Shown here: piece after piece, positions 1 to 10,926 of the stretch
Position numbering within the stretch: position 1 is the first letter of the stretch
How the letters are laid out: the number at the start of each line of letters is the position of its first letter
Assembly: GCA_041504365.1 (NCBI GenBank)
Contig: CP167917.1
Span: forward strand, 3,472,001 to 3,536,000
DNA length: 64,000 nt
From: Dryocola sp. LX212
GTDB lineage: Bacteria > Pseudomonadota > Gammaproteobacteria > Enterobacterales > Enterobacteriaceae
Reading direction: 5' to 3'
Notes under the pieces: generated by a model
Databases searched by the model: none
Seen by the model: only the letters and a program-made list of their open reading frames with translations
Told to the model about the DNA's origin: nothing
Program-made: the position numbers and the translations under genes

Positions 1-1034
<1,034 letters not shown>

Positions 1035-1202
1035 AAAGCTTGATTTGCTTCAACTCGTGAAGCGGTGCTCAAAAATTAACTTTCGTAATAATTCAACTAA
1101 ATGAATTACTGCTTGGTCACTCTTCAAGACTTGATATTTTTTTTGCATCCGAAGATGCTGAGATATCAATCCTGCGAGTGCCCACACAGATTGTCTGATA
1201 AA

Positions 1203-1215
1203 TTGTTAAAGAGCA
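1203..1215 (-). promoter_or_regulatory. rrn leader boxA antitermination site
   Basis: On the minus strand this reads TGCTCTTTAACAA, identical to the boxA of enterobacterial rRNA leaders. It lies between promoter P2 and the 16S 5' end. boxA RNA recruits NusB-S10 and the Nus antitermination complex so that the untranslated rRNA transcript escapes Rho. Confidence 0.88.
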
Positions 1216-1254
1216 GTGAGTTACGCGCTTTCGCTTGCTAACTCGAGGTGGCGT

Positions 1255-1282
1255 ATATTACGCTTTCCTCTTTCAGAGTCAA
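1255..1282 (-). promoter_or_regulatory. rRNA promoter P2
   Basis: On the minus strand a -35 TTGACT (1277-1282) and a -10 TAATAT (1255-1260) are separated by 16 bp, the usual rrn spacing. It is the promoter nearer the 16S gene and corresponds to rrn P2 of E. coli. Confidence 0.85.
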
Positions 1283-1352
1283 GCGTTTATTTTCGCTTTC
1301 GTCTGACTGACGGGCCGGTTTGTAAGCCGTTGTGCCGTGTCAGTGGAGGCGC

Positions 1353-1402
1353 AGTATAGGGACTTTTAGAAAACTGACAAGTATAAATTCAAAAAAACAT
1401 TT
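1353..1402 (-). promoter_or_regulatory. rRNA promoter P1 with UP element
   Basis: On the minus strand a -35 TTGTCA (1375-1380), 16 bp spacing and -10 TATACT (1353-1358) are followed by a GC-rich discriminator, the feature linked to stringent (ppGpp/DksA) control. Upstream, to about 1402, is an A/T-rich tract typical of an UP element. This matches rrn P1. Confidence 0.85.
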
Positions 1403-1462
1403 CGTTTGATTGCTTTCCAGGCAACCATAGTGAGAATCGCCTACTGTTGCCTGGTTTTTAAA

Positions 1463-1489
1463 CAAAAACGAGCCCCGAAGGGCTCGTTT
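1463..1489 (-). terminator. clpB rho-independent terminator
   Basis: Perfect stem AACGAGCCC / GGGCTCGTT with a four-base loop, about 15 bp beyond the clpB stop. On the minus strand it is followed by a T-rich run. A second T-rich run on the other side makes it potentially bidirectional. Confidence 0.85.
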
Positions 1490-1504
1490 CTTTCTTTTTG
1501 TGAC

Positions 1505-4078
1505 TTACTGTACTGCCACAATATGATTATCTTTTACTTCCAGCCTGACGGCTTTACCCGGGATCAGCTCACCAGAGAGGATTTGCTGCGCCAGCGGGTT
1601 CTCAATTTGCTGCTGAATGGCACGTTTCAACGGCCTTGCCCCATACACCGGGTCGTAACCGCTTTCGCTCAGCAGCTTCAGCGCATCGTCAGAGAGAGTG
1701 ACTTCATAGCCACGTTCTTCAAGACGCTTATACAGCCGCTGCAGCTGAATCAGTGCAATAGAAGCAATATGGCGCTCTCCTAACGGATGGAAAACCACAA
1801 CCTCATCGATGCGGTTAATGAATTCCGGACGGAAGCTCTGGCTGACAATGCCCAGTACCAGGTCCTTCATATGCCCGTAGTCCAGCTCGCCGAAACGCTC
1901 CTGAATCAAATCAGAACCGAGGTTAGACGTCATAATGACGACGGTGTTTCTGAAGTCGACCGTTCTGCCCTGCCCGTCGGTGAGTCGCCCATCATCCAGC
2001 ACCTGCAATAAGATGTTGAAGACATCCGGATGCGCCTTCTCCACCTCATCAAGCAGGATGACGGAATAAGGACGACGACGAACAGCCTCGGTCAGATATC
2101 CGCCTTCTTCATAACCGACATAACCCGGAGGTGCCCCAACCAGCCGCGAGACAGAGTGTTTCTCCATGAACTCGGACATGTCGATACGCACCATCGCGTC
2201 ATCGCTATCAAACATAAAGTTCGCAAGCGTTTTACACAGTTCTGTTTTACCGACGCCGGTTGGCCCCAGGAACAGGAACGAACCGATCGGACGATTTGGA
2301 TCGGAAAGACCTGCACGGCTACGACGAATCGCGTTCGATACCGCTTCCACTGCTTCATCCTGACCGATAACCCGATGATGGAGATCGTGCTCCATACGCA
2401 GCAGTTTTTCACGCTCACCTTCAAGCATGCGGGCAACAGGAATCCCCGTCCAGCGCGCCAGGACGTCAGCAATCTCAACGTCAGTCACCTTATTGCGCAG
2501 CAAGCGCATGGTCTTACCTTCGCTCTGCGTCGCCGCTTCCAGCTGTTTCTCAAGCTCCGGAATTTTTCCATACTGCAGCTCGGACATGCGAGCGAGGTCA
2601 CCCACACGGCGAGCCTGCTCGATGGCAATCTTCGCCTGTTCCAGTTCGGCTTTAATTGTCTGGGTGCCGGAGAGCGACGCTTTTTCTGCTTTCCACTCTT
2701 CTTCCAGAACGGAGTATTCACGCTCTTTCTGCCCGAGCTCTTCTTCCAGCATGTTCAGACGTTTTTGGCTCGCCTCATCCGATTCTTTTTTCAGCGCCTG
2801 CTGTTCCAGCTTTAGCTGGATAATACGGCGGTCAAGGCGATCCAGCTCTTCCGGCTTTGAGTCGATCTGCATACGGATGCTGGACGCTGCTTCATCGATA
2901 AGGTCGATGGCTTTATCCGGCAGCTGACGGTCTGCAATGTAACGATGCGACAAGGTTGCCGCCGCCACGATTGCCGGGTCAGTGATCTGCACATGGTGAT
3001 GCAGCTCATAGCGCTCTTTCAGACCACGCAGAATAGCGATGGTATCTTCCACGGTTGGCTCAGCCACGAATACTTTCTGGAAGCGACGCTCAAGGGCCGC
3101 ATCCTTTTCAATATACTGACGATACTCATCAAGCGTTGTGGCCCCCACGCAGTGCAGTTCACCACGTGCCAGGGCAGGCTTAAGCATGTTGCCCGCATCC
3201 ATTGCGCCATCGGCTTTACCGGCACCGACCATGGTATGCAGCTCATCAATAAACAGAATGACGTTCCCTTCCTGTTTAGAGAGATCGTTGAGCACGCCTT
3301 TCAGACGCTCTTCAAACTCACCGCGGTATTTCGCACCGGCCACCAGCGCCCCCATATCAAGAGCAAGCACACGGCGGCCCTTCAGCCCTTCCGGGACTTC
3401 ACCATTAATGATGCGCTGCGCCAGTCCTTCAACAATGGCGGTTTTACCTACGCCCGGCTCACCGATCAACACCGGGTTATTTTTGGTACGACGCTGCAGT
3501 ACCTGGATGGTACGGCGAATTTCTTCATCACGGCCGATGACCGGGTCAAGCTTGCCCTGCTCGGCACGCTCGGTCAGATCGACAGTATATTTCTTCAATG
3601 CCTGACGCTGATCTTCGGCATTCTGATCGTTCACGTTTTCCCCTCCACGCATTTGCTCAATTGCAGCAGTCACGTTTGCCGTGGTGGCACCCGCAGCTTT
3701 CAGCAGGTCTGTCAGTGAGCCACGCGACTCCAACGCTGCAAGAACAAAGAGTTCAGACGAGATAAAGTTGTCATTTCGTTTTTGCGCGAGTTTGTCGCAC
3801 AGGTTCAGGACACGCACCAGATCCTGAGATGGCTGGACATCGCCACCGGTACCTTCCACCTGCGGCAAGCGGCTCAACGCTTGTTCAATGGCTGTGCGTA
3901 GCTGCCCCGCGTTGACACCTGCGGAGGTCAGTAAAGGACGTACAGATCCACCTTCCTGATTGAGCAGAGCACTCATCAGATGAAGGGGTTCGATGAATTG
4001 GTTGTCTTGCCCAAGTGCGAGAGACTGGGCATCAGCGAGAGCAAGCTGGAATTTATTGGTAAGACGATCCAGACGCAT
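1505..4078 (-). CDS. clpB: ATP-dependent disaggregase chaperone ClpB
   Basis: 857 residues, the E. coli ClpB length. Hsp100 AAA+ hexamer that extracts polypeptides from cytoplasmic aggregates with DnaK/DnaJ/GrpE. Visible domains: N-terminal Clp repeat domain (about 1-145), first AAA+ module with Walker A GEPGVGKT near 206-213, coiled-coil middle domain (about 410-525), and second AAA+ module with Walker A GPTGVGKT near 605-612. The start is MRLDRL: an ATG four codons upstream is rejected because the bases between form the GGAGGAG ribosome site. A sigma-32 promoter lies upstream and grpE is in the same window, consistent with the heat-shock regulon. Confidence 0.98.
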   Translation of the reverse strand: MRLDRLTNKFQLALADAQSLALGQDNQFIEPLHLMSALLNQEGGSVRPLLTSAGVNAGQLRTAIEQALSRLPQVEGTGGDVQPSQDLVRVLNLCDKLAQKRNDNFISSELFVLAALESRGSLTDLLKAAGATTANVTAAIEQMRGGENVNDQNAEDQRQALKKYTVDLTERAEQGKLDPVIGRDEEIRRTIQVLQRRTKNNPVLIGEPGVGKTAIVEGLAQRIINGEVPEGLKGRRVLALDMGALVAGAKYRGEFEERLKGVLNDLSKQEGNVILFIDELHTMVGAGKADGAMDAGNMLKPALARGELHCVGATTLDEYRQYIEKDAALERRFQKVFVAEPTVEDTIAILRGLKERYELHHHVQITDPAIVAAATLSHRYIADRQLPDKAIDLIDEAASSIRMQIDSKPEELDRLDRRIIQLKLEQQALKKESDEASQKRLNMLEEELGQKEREYSVLEEEWKAEKASLSGTQTIKAELEQAKIAIEQARRVGDLARMSELQYGKIPELEKQLEAATQSEGKTMRLLRNKVTDVEIADVLARWTGIPVARMLEGEREKLLRMEHDLHHRVIGQDEAVEAVSNAIRRSRAGLSDPNRPIGSFLFLGPTGVGKTELCKTLANFMFDSDDAMVRIDMSEFMEKHSVSRLVGAPPGYVGYEEGGYLTEAVRRRPYSVILLDEVEKAHPDVFNILLQVLDDGRLTDGQGRTVDFRNTVVIMTSNLGSDLIQERFGELDYGHMKDLVLGIVSQSFRPEFINRIDEVVVFHPLGERHIASIALIQLQRLYKRLEERGYEVTLSDDALKLLSESGYDPVYGARPLKRAIQQQIENPLAQQILSGELIPGKAVRLEVKDNHIVAVQ

Positions 4079-4118
4079 AACTCCTCCCATTAACAGGTCA
4101 AATTTGCTACTGGAGATT

Positions 4119-4147
4119 AAATGAGGTCATCCCTCAATTATTCAAGG
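4119..4147 (-). promoter_or_regulatory. sigma-32 heat-shock promoter of clpB
   Basis: On the minus strand a -35 CCTTGAA (4141-4147) and a -10 CCTCATTT (4119-4126) are 14 bp apart, the spacing expected for RpoH promoters. It lies about 40 bp upstream of the clpB start. The call rests on motif and position. Confidence 0.8.
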
Positions 4148-4208
4148 TTAATGACCTGAAATATGTGAAGTAATAGTTACCCGCACTGGATCGTCTTGAT
4201 TCTATAGG

Positions 4209-4940
4209 TTATGTCAGCCAAATGAAACTTGCCATACGGCCGGTGATTCTGTCCCGACGATACGAGAAGAAATCACCCGCTTCGCTATGGGTGCAGCGAT
4301 CGCCGCCGTAGACCTGTCCGATACCCGCATTCGCCAGGCGCTGGCGCGCCAGGTCGTAGATATCAGCAAAATATTTTTCACCCGCCGGACGGAAAGCCGC
4401 ATCGGCCTTCGCATCTTTCTGCATGAACGCCTCACGGACTTCCGGGCCGACTTCAAACGCGCCAGGACCAATAGCTGGCCCCATCCACGCAATGATGTTT
4501 TCCGGACTGTCTTTAAAGCAGGCGACGGTCTCTTCAAGGACGCCGTCGCATAATCCACGCCATCCGGCATGGGCGGCGGCGACTTCTGTGCCTGCCTTAT
4601 TACAGAATAGCACCGGCAGGCAATCCGCCGTCATTACGGCACAAACCGTGCCCGGCGTATTACTATAGGAAGCATCCGCTCGTTTAGAAGCGTAAGGTTC
4701 GCCCGTTAACCGCAGCACGGCTTTTCCATGCACCTGCTCAAGCCATACAGGCTTAGAAGGCATACCCGAGGCAGCATAGAAAAGACGGCGGTTCTCTTCG
4801 ACGCAATCCGGGTTGTCACCGCAGTGGGCCCCAAGGTTCATCGCGTCATAAGGGGAGAGGCTCACCCCGCCGATACGGGTCGAGCTACAGGCGCCAACGC
4901 CTGGAGGTAACGGCCATTGCGGGATGATAATTTTGCTCAT
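4209..4940 (-). CDS. pgeF: peptidoglycan editing factor PgeF (YfiH, laccase-domain protein)
   Basis: 243 residues, same length as E. coli YfiH. The family adopts the laccase/multicopper-oxidase-like fold; in E. coli PgeF keeps wrongly incorporated L-serine out of peptidoglycan stem peptides. The conserved metal site is intact: His71 (in QVHGK), Cys107 (in TADCLP) and His124 (in AHAGWRG). The start codon overlaps the rluD stop by 4 bp (ATGA), so the two genes are probably translated together. Some databases call homologues polyphenol oxidases; which activity matters in this organism cannot be told from sequence. Confidence 0.94.
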   Translation of the reverse strand: MSKIIIPQWPLPPGVGACSSTRIGGVSLSPYDAMNLGAHCGDNPDCVEENRRLFYAASGMPSKPVWLEQVHGKAVLRLTGEPYASKRADASYSNTPGTVCAVMTADCLPVLFCNKAGTEVAAAHAGWRGLCDGVLEETVACFKDSPENIIAWMGPAIGPGAFEVGPEVREAFMQKDAKADAAFRPAGEKYFADIYDLARQRLANAGIGQVYGGDRCTHSEAGDFFSYRRDRITGRMASFIWLT

Positions 4941-5917
4941 AGCCAGTCCAGCTGATCCTTGTAGGCGATGGTATCCGCACGCAGTGCTTCAATCAGATCC
5001 ACCATATCCTGGGGAATTGGCGCATGCCATTCCATCAGAACACCGCTGATCGGATGGTAAAGACGCAGCATAGTAGCATGCAGTGCCTGACGGTCAAACT
5101 TACGCAGAACAGAGACGAACTCTTCCGATGCACCTTTCGGCGGGCGCGGGCGGCCACCGTACAGCTGATCGCCCACCAGCGGATGAGTAATGTGAGCCAT
5201 GTGAACACGAATCTGGTGCGTACGACCTGTTTCCAGACGCAGACGCAGACGCGTATGAACACGGAAATGTTCCATGATGCGGTAATGCGTCACCGCAGGC
5301 TTACCCATAGGGTGAACCGACATGTGCGTGCGTTTTGTCGGGTGACGGCTGATAGGCTCGTCGACCGTGCCACCAGCGGTCATATGACCAATTGCCACCG
5401 CTTCGTACTCACGGGTGATTTCACGCAGCTGCAGCGCCTCTACCAGATGAGTCTGAGCTGGAACGGTTTTCGCCACTACCATCAAACCGGTCGTGTCTTT
5501 ATCCAGACGATGGACGATGCCCGCGCGCGGTACATCAACAATCGGCGGATAATAATGCAGCAAAGCGTTGAGTACCGTGCCGTCCGGATTACCTGCTCCT
5601 GGGTGAACAACCAGGTCGCGAGGCTTGTTGATGACAAGAATGTCGTCATCTTCATAGACAATATTGAGCGGGATATCCTGCGGCTCCCAGCGTACATCCT
5701 CTTCGATTTCCGCATTGATGGTGACGCTTTCGCCCCCCAACACTTTTTCTTTCGGCTTGTCGCTAAGCTTGCCATTAACCAGCACGCGCTGATCGAGAAT
5801 CCATTCTTTTATACGCGAACGTGAATAATCCGGGAACAATTCGGCCAAAGCCTGATCTAAGCGTTGACCGAGCTGTGAATCGGATACTGTTGCGTTGAGT
5901 TGTACTAGTTGTGCCAT
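4937..5917 (-). CDS. rluD: 23S rRNA pseudouridine(1911/1915/1917) synthase RluD
   Basis: 326 residues, the E. coli length. It isomerises uridines 1911, 1915 and 1917 of helix 69 in 23S rRNA, which contacts the decoding centre. An N-terminal S4 RNA-binding domain (about 18-80) precedes the RluA-family catalytic domain, with the active-site aspartate at position 139 in the motif HRLDKDTTGL. The gene is divergent from bamD and leads into pgeF with a 4-bp overlap, the same arrangement as in E. coli. Confidence 0.97.
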   Translation of the reverse strand: MAQLVQLNATVSDSQLGQRLDQALAELFPDYSRSRIKEWILDQRVLVNGKLSDKPKEKVLGGESVTINAEIEEDVRWEPQDIPLNIVYEDDDILVINKPRDLVVHPGAGNPDGTVLNALLHYYPPIVDVPRAGIVHRLDKDTTGLMVVAKTVPAQTHLVEALQLREITREYEAVAIGHMTAGGTVDEPISRHPTKRTHMSVHPMGKPAVTHYRIMEHFRVHTRLRLRLETGRTHQIRVHMAHITHPLVGDQLYGGRPRPPKGASEEFVSVLRKFDRQALHATMLRLYHPISGVLMEWHAPIPQDMVDLIEALRADTIAYKDQLDWL

Positions 5918-6048
5918 AGACAGCTTCTTCGTTTACGTTGGGTTTTACGGCAATGCCGTTTAATATAGTGTGCTATTGTAGCTGGTCTTTATTGGGAGCT
6001 GGAACTGCGAGCCTCCCGGAATAACATTACTTAGGAAAGTCAAACGTC

Positions 6049-6786
6049 ATGACGCGTATGAAATATCTGGTGGCAGCTGCCACGTTGAGCCTGGCTTTGG
6101 CTGGTTGCTCCAGTACCAAGGATGAGGTTCCTGATAATCAGCCTTCTGAGATTTATGCGACTGCCCAACAAAAGTTGCAGGACGGTAACTTTAAAGCGGC
6201 AATAACGCAACTGGAAGCGCTGGATAACCGTTATCCGTTCGGGCCTTACTCGCAGCAGGTGCAGTTGGATCTGATTTACGCTTACTACAAGAACGCCGAT
6301 CTGCCGCTGGCTCAAGCCGCGATCGATCGCTTTATGCGTCTGAACCCTACCCATCCGAACATCGACTACGTACTTTATATGCGTGGCCTGACGGATATGG
6401 CGTTGGATGACAGTGCATTGCAGGGGTTCTTCGGTGTCGATCGCTCCGACCGCGACCCGCAGCACGCGCGTGATGCCTTCAACGATTTCTCAAAGCTGGT
6501 TCGTGGCTATCCGAACAGTCAGTATGTCACCGACGCGACCAAACGTCTGGTGTACCTGAAAGATCGTCTGGCCAAATATGAACTTTCCGTGGCGCAATAC
6601 TACACCAAACGCGGCGCGTGGGTGGCAGTAGTTAATCGCGTAGAAGGAATGCTGCGTGATTACCCTGATACCCAGGCAACGCGCGACGGGTTAAAACTGA
6701 TGGAAAATGCTTATCGCGAAATGCAAATGACGGCTCAAGCCGACAAAGTCGCGAAAATCATTGCCGCTAACGGCAGCAAAGCCTGA
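6049..6786 (+). CDS. bamD: outer membrane protein assembly factor BamD (lipoprotein)
   Basis: 245 residues, as in E. coli. The signal peptide ends in a lipobox (LAGC, cysteine near residue 20), so the protein should be anchored in the outer membrane facing the periplasm. The rest is helical TPR repeats. BamD is the essential lipoprotein of the BamABCDE complex that inserts beta-barrel proteins; it bridges BamA to BamC and BamE (bamE lies at 22.1 kb). A strong hairpin terminator follows the stop, so it looks monocistronic. Confidence 0.97.
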   Translation: MTRMKYLVAAATLSLALAGCSSTKDEVPDNQPSEIYATAQQKLQDGNFKAAITQLEALDNRYPFGPYSQQVQLDLIYAYYKNADLPLAQAAIDRFMRLNPTHPNIDYVLYMRGLTDMALDDSALQGFFGVDRSDRDPQHARDAFNDFSKLVRGYPNSQYVTDATKRLVYLKDRLAKYELSVAQYYTKRGAWVAVVNRVEGMLRDYPDTQATRDGLKLMENAYREMQMTAQADKVAKIIAANGSKA

Positions 6787-6808
6787 TTAGCCTCTTTCAT
6801 AAATACAG

Positions 6809-6837
6809 AACGGCAGCCTCGGCTGCCGTTTTTTTTG
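6809..6837 (+). terminator. bamD rho-independent terminator
   Basis: Perfect 10-bp stem AACGGCAGCC / GGCTGCCGTT with a minimal loop followed by an uninterrupted T run, about 22 bp after the bamD stop. Confidence 0.9.
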
Positions 6838-6979
6838 CCTTTTAGCGCCAAACTGAAACGGTTTAGCGTCAGGTTATCCCATCAAATATGGACGTCTTTT
6901 CCTGTTACTACAAGCACTATCAGCCGATATCCTGCCCTGACTCACAAAAAGGCTCACTTGACAAAAAGTGACAAAATTA

Positions 6980-7021
6980 CGTGATTTACATCACACTTTT
7001 TGACATTGAGAGAGGTATGCT
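6980..7021 (+). promoter_or_regulatory. CRP-dependent (class II) promoter of raiA
   Basis: CGTGA-TTTACA-TCACA (6980-6995) matches the CRP consensus TGTGA-N6-TCACA at nine of ten positions. A -10-like TATGCT lies at 7016-7021 with no good -35. With a start near 7028 the CRP site would centre near -41, the class II geometry. CRP control of raiA is reported for enterobacteria; the exact start here is inferred. Confidence 0.6.
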
Positions 7022-7057
7022 GGAGTTACCAAGACGGGAATGACAAGAGGTAACTTT

Positions 7058-7402
7058 ATGACAATGAACATTACCAGCAAGCAAATGGACATCACCCCAG
7101 CTATTCGCCAGCACGTCGCGGACCGTCTCTCTAAACTGGACAAGTGGCAAACACATCTTATAAATCCACACATTATTTTGTCCAAAGAACCCCAGGGTTT
7201 TGTGGCCGATGCAACCATTAGTACGCCAAACGGCCAGCTCGTCGCGAGCGCCAGGCACGATGATATGTATACGGCCATCAACGACTTAATTAGCAAACTT
7301 GAGCGGCAGCTGAATAAAGTTCAGCACAAAGGTGAAGCACGCCGTACCAACGGCTCAATGAAAGACGCCGTCTTCGCCGAGAGTGAAGAAGAAGAAGAGT
7401 AA
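7058..7402 (+). CDS. raiA: ribosome-associated translation inhibitor RaiA (YfiA, protein Y)
   Basis: 114 residues (113 in E. coli). A single HPF/RaiA domain that binds the 30S subunit across the A and P sites in stationary phase or cold, stabilising idle 70S ribosomes and antagonising 100S dimer formation. The C-terminus is a run of acidic residues, as in E. coli. The start at MTMNIT is preferred over an in-frame ATG six codons upstream because the intervening bases hold the AGAGGT ribosome site. A CRP-type promoter upstream fits its growth-phase role. Confidence 0.96.
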   Translation: MTMNITSKQMDITPAIRQHVADRLSKLDKWQTHLINPHIILSKEPQGFVADATISTPNGQLVASARHDDMYTAINDLISKLERQLNKVQHKGEARRTNGSMKDAVFAESEEEEE

Positions 7403-7425
7403 TTTTCAAGTCAAACACCATTTGC

Positions 7426-7450
7426 AACGCGCCTCCGGGCGCGTTTTTTA
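7426..7450 (+). terminator. raiA rho-independent terminator
   Basis: Stem AACGCGCC / GGCGCGTT with a short loop followed by a T run, about 25 bp beyond the raiA stop and just before the pheL promoter. Confidence 0.85.
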
Positions 7451-7480
7451 TTGACAGGTTTTAAACAGAGCGAGTAAGTT
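7451..7480 (+). promoter_or_regulatory. putative pheLA promoter
   Basis: TTGACA (7451-7456) and TAAGTT (7475-7480) are separated by 18 bp, about 28 bp before the pheL leader peptide. The -35 overlaps the end of the raiA terminator T run. Confidence 0.5.
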
Positions 7481-7507
7481 AACCCTCAGACTTGTCAGGA
7501 ATCAGCC

Positions 7508-7555
7508 ATGAGACATCAACCGTTTTTCTTCGCATTCTTTTTTACCTTCCCCTGA
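7508..7555 (+). CDS. pheL: phe operon leader peptide PheL
   Basis: A 15-codon frame reading MRHQPFFFAFFFTFP; seven of the fifteen residues are phenylalanine, the sensor codons of transcription attenuation. It aligns with E. coli PheL (also 15 residues) with changes only near the N-terminus. Ribosome stalling at the Phe codons when charged tRNA-Phe is scarce prevents formation of the terminator hairpin downstream and allows pheA transcription. Confidence 0.93.
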   Translation: MRHQPFFFAFFFTFP

Positions 7556-7602
7556 ACGGGAGGCAATTCGTCGTGTGATAAAGAATGCGAAGACGAACAA
7601 AC

Positions 7603-7630
7603 AGGCCTCCCAAAGTGGGAGGCCTTTTTT
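7603..7630 (+). terminator. pheA attenuator terminator
   Basis: A strong stem AGGCCTCCCA / TGGGAGGCCT followed by a T run, between pheL and pheA. This is the terminator of the pheLA attenuator. The segment at about 7556-7595 holds the sequences expected to form the alternative hairpin. Confidence 0.88.
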
Positions 7631-7653
7631 ATGGACATCGAAAAGGTAGCGTT

Positions 7654-8814
7654 ATGACTGAGATAAACCCCTTGCTGGCACTACGCGATAAAATTAGCGC
7701 CCTGGATGAGAAGCTGCTGGCCCTGCTGGCCGAGCGCCGCGGGCTTGCCGTAGAGGTTGGTAAAGCGAAGCTTGAGTCGCATCGCCCGGTTCGCGATATC
7801 GACCGCGAAAGAGACCTGCTTGAACGCCTGATTACGCTTGGCAAAGCGCATCATCTGGACGCACATTATATCACCCGCCTCTTCCAGCTCATTATTGAAG
7901 ATTCTGTTCTGACCCAGCAGGCACTGCTGCAACAACATTTAAATAAAACCAATCCGCACTCTGCCCGCGTTGCCTTCCTAGGTCCGAAAGGCTCTTACTC
8001 TCACCTGGCTGCACGTCAGTATGCCGCACGCCATTTCGAACAGTTTATTGAAAGCGGCTGCGCCAAATTCCACGACATCTTTAATCAGGTTGAAACCGGC
8101 CAGGCAGATTACGCCGTGGTGCCTATCGAAAACACCAGTTCCGGGGCGATTAATGACGTATACGACCTGCTCCAGCACACCAGCCTGTCCATCGTCGGCG
8201 AGATGACGGTGCCTATCGATCACTGCGTGCTGGTCAGCGGTACCACGAATTTAGAAAAAATCGAAACGGTTTACAGCCATCCGCAGCCATTCCAGCAGTG
8301 CAGCCAGTTCATAAACCGCTACCCGCACTGGAAAATTGAATACTGCGAAAGCACTTCGGCGGCGATGGAAAAGGTTGCCCAGGCAAATTCGCCGCACGTT
8401 GCAGCGTTGGGCAGCGAAGCCGGCGGCGGGCTTTACGGATTGCAGGTGCTGGAACGCAATCTGGCAAATCAGACGCAGAATATTACTCGTTTTGTCGTAC
8501 TGGCTCGCAAAGCAATAGATGTTTCAGAACAGGTGCCGGCGAAAACTACGCTGCTGATGGCGACGGGCCAGCAGGCCGGCGCGCTGGTTGAAGCACTATT
8601 GGTGCTCCGTAACCATAACCTGATCATGACCAAACTGGAGTCCCGCCCGATCAACGGTAATCCGTGGGAAGAGATGTTCTACCTGGATATCCAGGCTAAC
8701 CTGCAGGATCTGGAGATGCAGAAAGCCCTGCGTGAGCTGGGTGAGATCACCCGCTCGATGAAAGTGCTGGGCAGCTACCCAAGCGAAAACGTCGTGCCTG
8801 TCGATCCCATCTGA
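7654..8814 (+). CDS. pheA: bifunctional chorismate mutase / prephenate dehydratase PheA
   Basis: 386 residues, as in E. coli. Cytoplasmic enzyme converting chorismate to prephenate and then phenylpyruvate, the committed steps to phenylalanine. An AroQ chorismate mutase domain (about 1-90) is followed by the prephenate dehydratase domain (about 105-285, with the conserved TRF motif) and a C-terminal ACT domain carrying the GALV and ESRP motifs that bind phenylalanine for feedback inhibition. The start is 99 bp after the pheL stop; longer upstream in-frame sequence belongs to the attenuator. Expression is governed by the pheL attenuator. Confidence 0.98.
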   Translation: MTEINPLLALRDKISALDEKLLALLAERRGLAVEVGKAKLESHRPVRDIDRERDLLERLITLGKAHHLDAHYITRLFQLIIEDSVLTQQALLQQHLNKTNPHSARVAFLGPKGSYSHLAARQYAARHFEQFIESGCAKFHDIFNQVETGQADYAVVPIENTSSGAINDVYDLLQHTSLSIVGEMTVPIDHCVLVSGTTNLEKIETVYSHPQPFQQCSQFINRYPHWKIEYCESTSAAMEKVAQANSPHVAALGSEAGGGLYGLQVLERNLANQTQNITRFVVLARKAIDVSEQVPAKTTLLMATGQQAGALVEALLVLRNHNLIMTKLESRPINGNPWEEMFYLDIQANLQDLEMQKALRELGEITRSMKVLGSYPSENVVPVDPI

Positions 8815-8824
8815 CGCCGGGATT

Positions 8825-8860
8825 AGCGGGCCAGCGTCAAACTGGCCCGCTATTGTTCTT
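8825..8860 (+). terminator. pheA terminator
   Basis: Stem AGCGGGCCAG / CTGGCCCGCT with a 7-base loop and a short T-rich stretch, immediately after pheA. Its right arm reaches the stop codon of the convergent gene at 8850, so the two convergent genes share this hairpin. Confidence 0.75.
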
Positions 8861-9722
8861 TAAACTTCAGCTTAGGTAACCCGGCTACGCTTACGGCCAG
8901 CGTGAAAACGGCCCCTGATAGCGGGCACTCCGCAATTTCTGCGGCATCCATATTTTCACGCGTGGTGGTGATAAACAGCGTCTTCATTTCGTCGCCCCCA
9001 AAGCAGACCATCGTCGGGCAGCGCACCGGGAGCCTGTACTCTTCAAGAATATCCCCTTCCTGCGAAATCCTGGCAATACGATAGCCATCAAACAGCGCCG
9101 TCCAGTAACAGCCCTCAACGTCCATGGCGGCCCCATCGGGAATACCCTCACCCGCTGCAAAACGTCTGAACACCTCCCGCTTGCCAGGTTCACCCTGCTC
9201 GTTTAGCGGCGTCCGGTAGATGACGGCGTTTGGGGTATCAGAGGTATACATCCACTGTTTATCTTCGCTGAAGGCGAGACCGTTGGCGCCCATGATGTCA
9301 TGCTGGATAACGTGCGGCGTTAAATCGCAGTCCACACGGCACAGCAGCGCCCCGTTATAATCCATTGGCCCCCAGAATGTGCCCGCGTAAAAGCGTCCAT
9401 CGCGATCCGTCCCGCCGTCGTTGAACCGAGCAAGCTCGGGATTACTCGGGTTATCACAAACTTTTTGGGTTATCAGGCCGGTGCGGTTGGTCAGATAGAT
9501 GCCGCTGCGCAGCGCGACAATTAATCCGCCTTTCTCGCGGAAGGCAAAACAGCCGACCTCCTCGGAGAACTGAATAACATCATGCTTACCGCTGGGAAGA
9601 TGAAAACGATGGATCTCGTTTTCGAGAATATCCGTCCAGTAGAGGCTCTTCTCTTCATCGTGCCACGTCGGGCATTCGGGCAGGTGACCGGTGTAATCAA
9701 ACAGAACTTGCGGCTGCGCCAT
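8850..9722 (-). CDS. SMP-30/gluconolactonase/LRE family protein
   Basis: 290 residues across the whole SMP-30/regucalcin six-bladed beta-propeller family. The family hydrolyses sugar lactones with a single divalent metal; typical landmarks are the early glutamate in LPECPTW, the RFNDGGTDRDGRFYAGT segment, NGLAFSED, and the late PDGAAMDVEGCYWTA segment holding the catalytic aspartate region. No signal peptide, so cytoplasmic. It sits convergent to pheA and downstream of the tyrA terminator, a position empty in E. coli K-12, and has no obvious link to aromatic amino acid synthesis. The exact lactone substrate cannot be assigned. Confidence 0.85.
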   Translation of the reverse strand: MAQPQVLFDYTGHLPECPTWHDEEKSLYWTDILENEIHRFHLPSGKHDVIQFSEEVGCFAFREKGGLIVALRSGIYLTNRTGLITQKVCDNPSNPELARFNDGGTDRDGRFYAGTFWGPMDYNGALLCRVDCDLTPHVIQHDIMGANGLAFSEDKQWMYTSDTPNAVIYRTPLNEQGEPGKREVFRRFAAGEGIPDGAAMDVEGCYWTALFDGYRIARISQEGDILEEYRLPVRCPTMVCFGGDEMKTLFITTTRENMDAAEIAECPLSGAVFTLAVSVAGLPKLKFKEQ

Positions 9723-9740
9723 CTCGGGTTTCCTTTTCGC

Positions 9741-9770
9741 AAAAAAAAGCCAGCGGATTTCCCGCTGGCT
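9741..9770 (-). terminator. tyrA rho-independent terminator
   Basis: Inverted repeat around AAGCCAGCGG / CCGCTGGCTT with a run of A on the plus strand at 9741-9748, which is the T run for minus-strand transcription. It lies between the tyrA stop and the SMP-30 gene and insulates the latter from the aroF-tyrA operon. Confidence 0.82.
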
Positions 9771-9793
9771 TTGATTATAAAACCTTTTTACCG

Positions 9794-10915
9794 TTACTGG
9801 CGGCTGTCATTTGCCTGGCGCAGCAAAGTCCGGCTTTCCGTCTGGAAACGCTGGGCGTAATCGCCAAACCAGTGTTCCACCTTACGGAAGCTGTCGATGA
9901 AGGCCTGCTTGTCGCCGTGCTCCAGAAGACCAATCGCCTCACCGAATCGCTTGTAGTAACGTTTGATCAGCGCAAGATTGCTTTCGGACGACATGATGAT
10001 ATCGGCGTAAAGCTGGGGATCCTGCGCAAACAGGCGTCCAACCATCGCCAGCTCCAGGCGGTAGATAGGTGACGAGAGCGCCAGAAGCTGCTCCAGCTGC
10101 ACGTTCTCTTCGGCCAGATGCAGACCGTAGGCGAACGTGGCAAAGTGGCGCAGCGCCTGGATAAAGGCCATGTTCTGATCGTGCTCTACGGCGCTGGAAC
10201 GGTGCAGACGCGCCCCCCACACCTGAATCTGCTCCAGGAACCACTGGTAGGCTTCCGGCTGACGGCCGTCACAGTAAACAACAACCTGTTTTGCCAGGCT
10301 GCCGCTGTCCGGTCCGAACATCGGGTGCAGGCCCAGAACTGGGCCGCTATGTGCCGCTAACATGGCCTGTAACGGACCATTTTTCACCGAAGCGAGGTCA
10401 ACCAGCACGCAATCTTCCGGCAGCGTCGGGAGCTGGCCAATTACCTGTTCGGTCAGGTGGATAGGCACGCTGACGATAACCATGCCTGCATCTGCCATAA
10501 CCTCCGCGGCGCGCGGCCAGTCTTCTTTTTCGAAGATCCGCACCTGATAGCCGGAAAGCGTGAGCATTTTTTCGAACAAGCGTCCCATCTGCCCGCCACC
10601 ACCGACGATGACCACCGGCCTGAGCGTGGGTTGCAGCGTCTTGAAGCCTTTATCGTTTTCGCTCGAGTAGGACTCACGCATTACGCGGCGCAGCACATCT
10701 TCGATGAGATCGGGGGGGACGCCGAGCGTCTCAGCTTCTTTGCGGCGGGAGGCCAACATCGTTGCTTCGCGCTCGGGCACATAAATCGGTAAGCCGAAGC
10801 GGCTTTTTACTTCGCCAACTTCCGCTACCAGCTCAAGGCGCTTAGCCAACAGATCCAGCAGCGCCTTATCCACTCCGTCGATTTGATCGCGTAACGCGGT
10901 CAATTCAGCAACCAT
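9794..10915 (-). CDS. tyrA: bifunctional chorismate mutase / prephenate dehydrogenase TyrA
   Basis: 373 residues, the E. coli length. It converts chorismate to prephenate and oxidatively decarboxylates this to 4-hydroxyphenylpyruvate with NAD, the tyrosine branch. An N-terminal AroQ-type mutase (about 1-90) is followed by the dehydrogenase with its NAD-binding GGGGQMG loop at 105-111. It starts 11 bp after the aroF stop, forming the aroF-tyrA operon, which should be repressed through the TyrR boxes upstream of aroF. Confidence 0.98.
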   Translation of the reverse strand: MVAELTALRDQIDGVDKALLDLLAKRLELVAEVGEVKSRFGLPIYVPEREATMLASRRKEAETLGVPPDLIEDVLRRVMRESYSSENDKGFKTLQPTLRPVVIVGGGGQMGRLFEKMLTLSGYQVRIFEKEDWPRAAEVMADAGMVIVSVPIHLTEQVIGQLPTLPEDCVLVDLASVKNGPLQAMLAAHSGPVLGLHPMFGPDSGSLAKQVVVYCDGRQPEAYQWFLEQIQVWGARLHRSSAVEHDQNMAFIQALRHFATFAYGLHLAEENVQLEQLLALSSPIYRLELAMVGRLFAQDPQLYADIIMSSESNLALIKRYYKRFGEAIGLLEHGDKQAFIDSFRKVEHWFGDYAQRFQTESRTLLRQANDSRQ

Positions 10916-10926
10916 AATAAAACCTC

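Noticed and set aside
1787-3718. Plus-strand frames of 166-261 codons opposite clpB
   Set aside because: Shadows of a highly conserved gene; composition is biased and no start site is supported.
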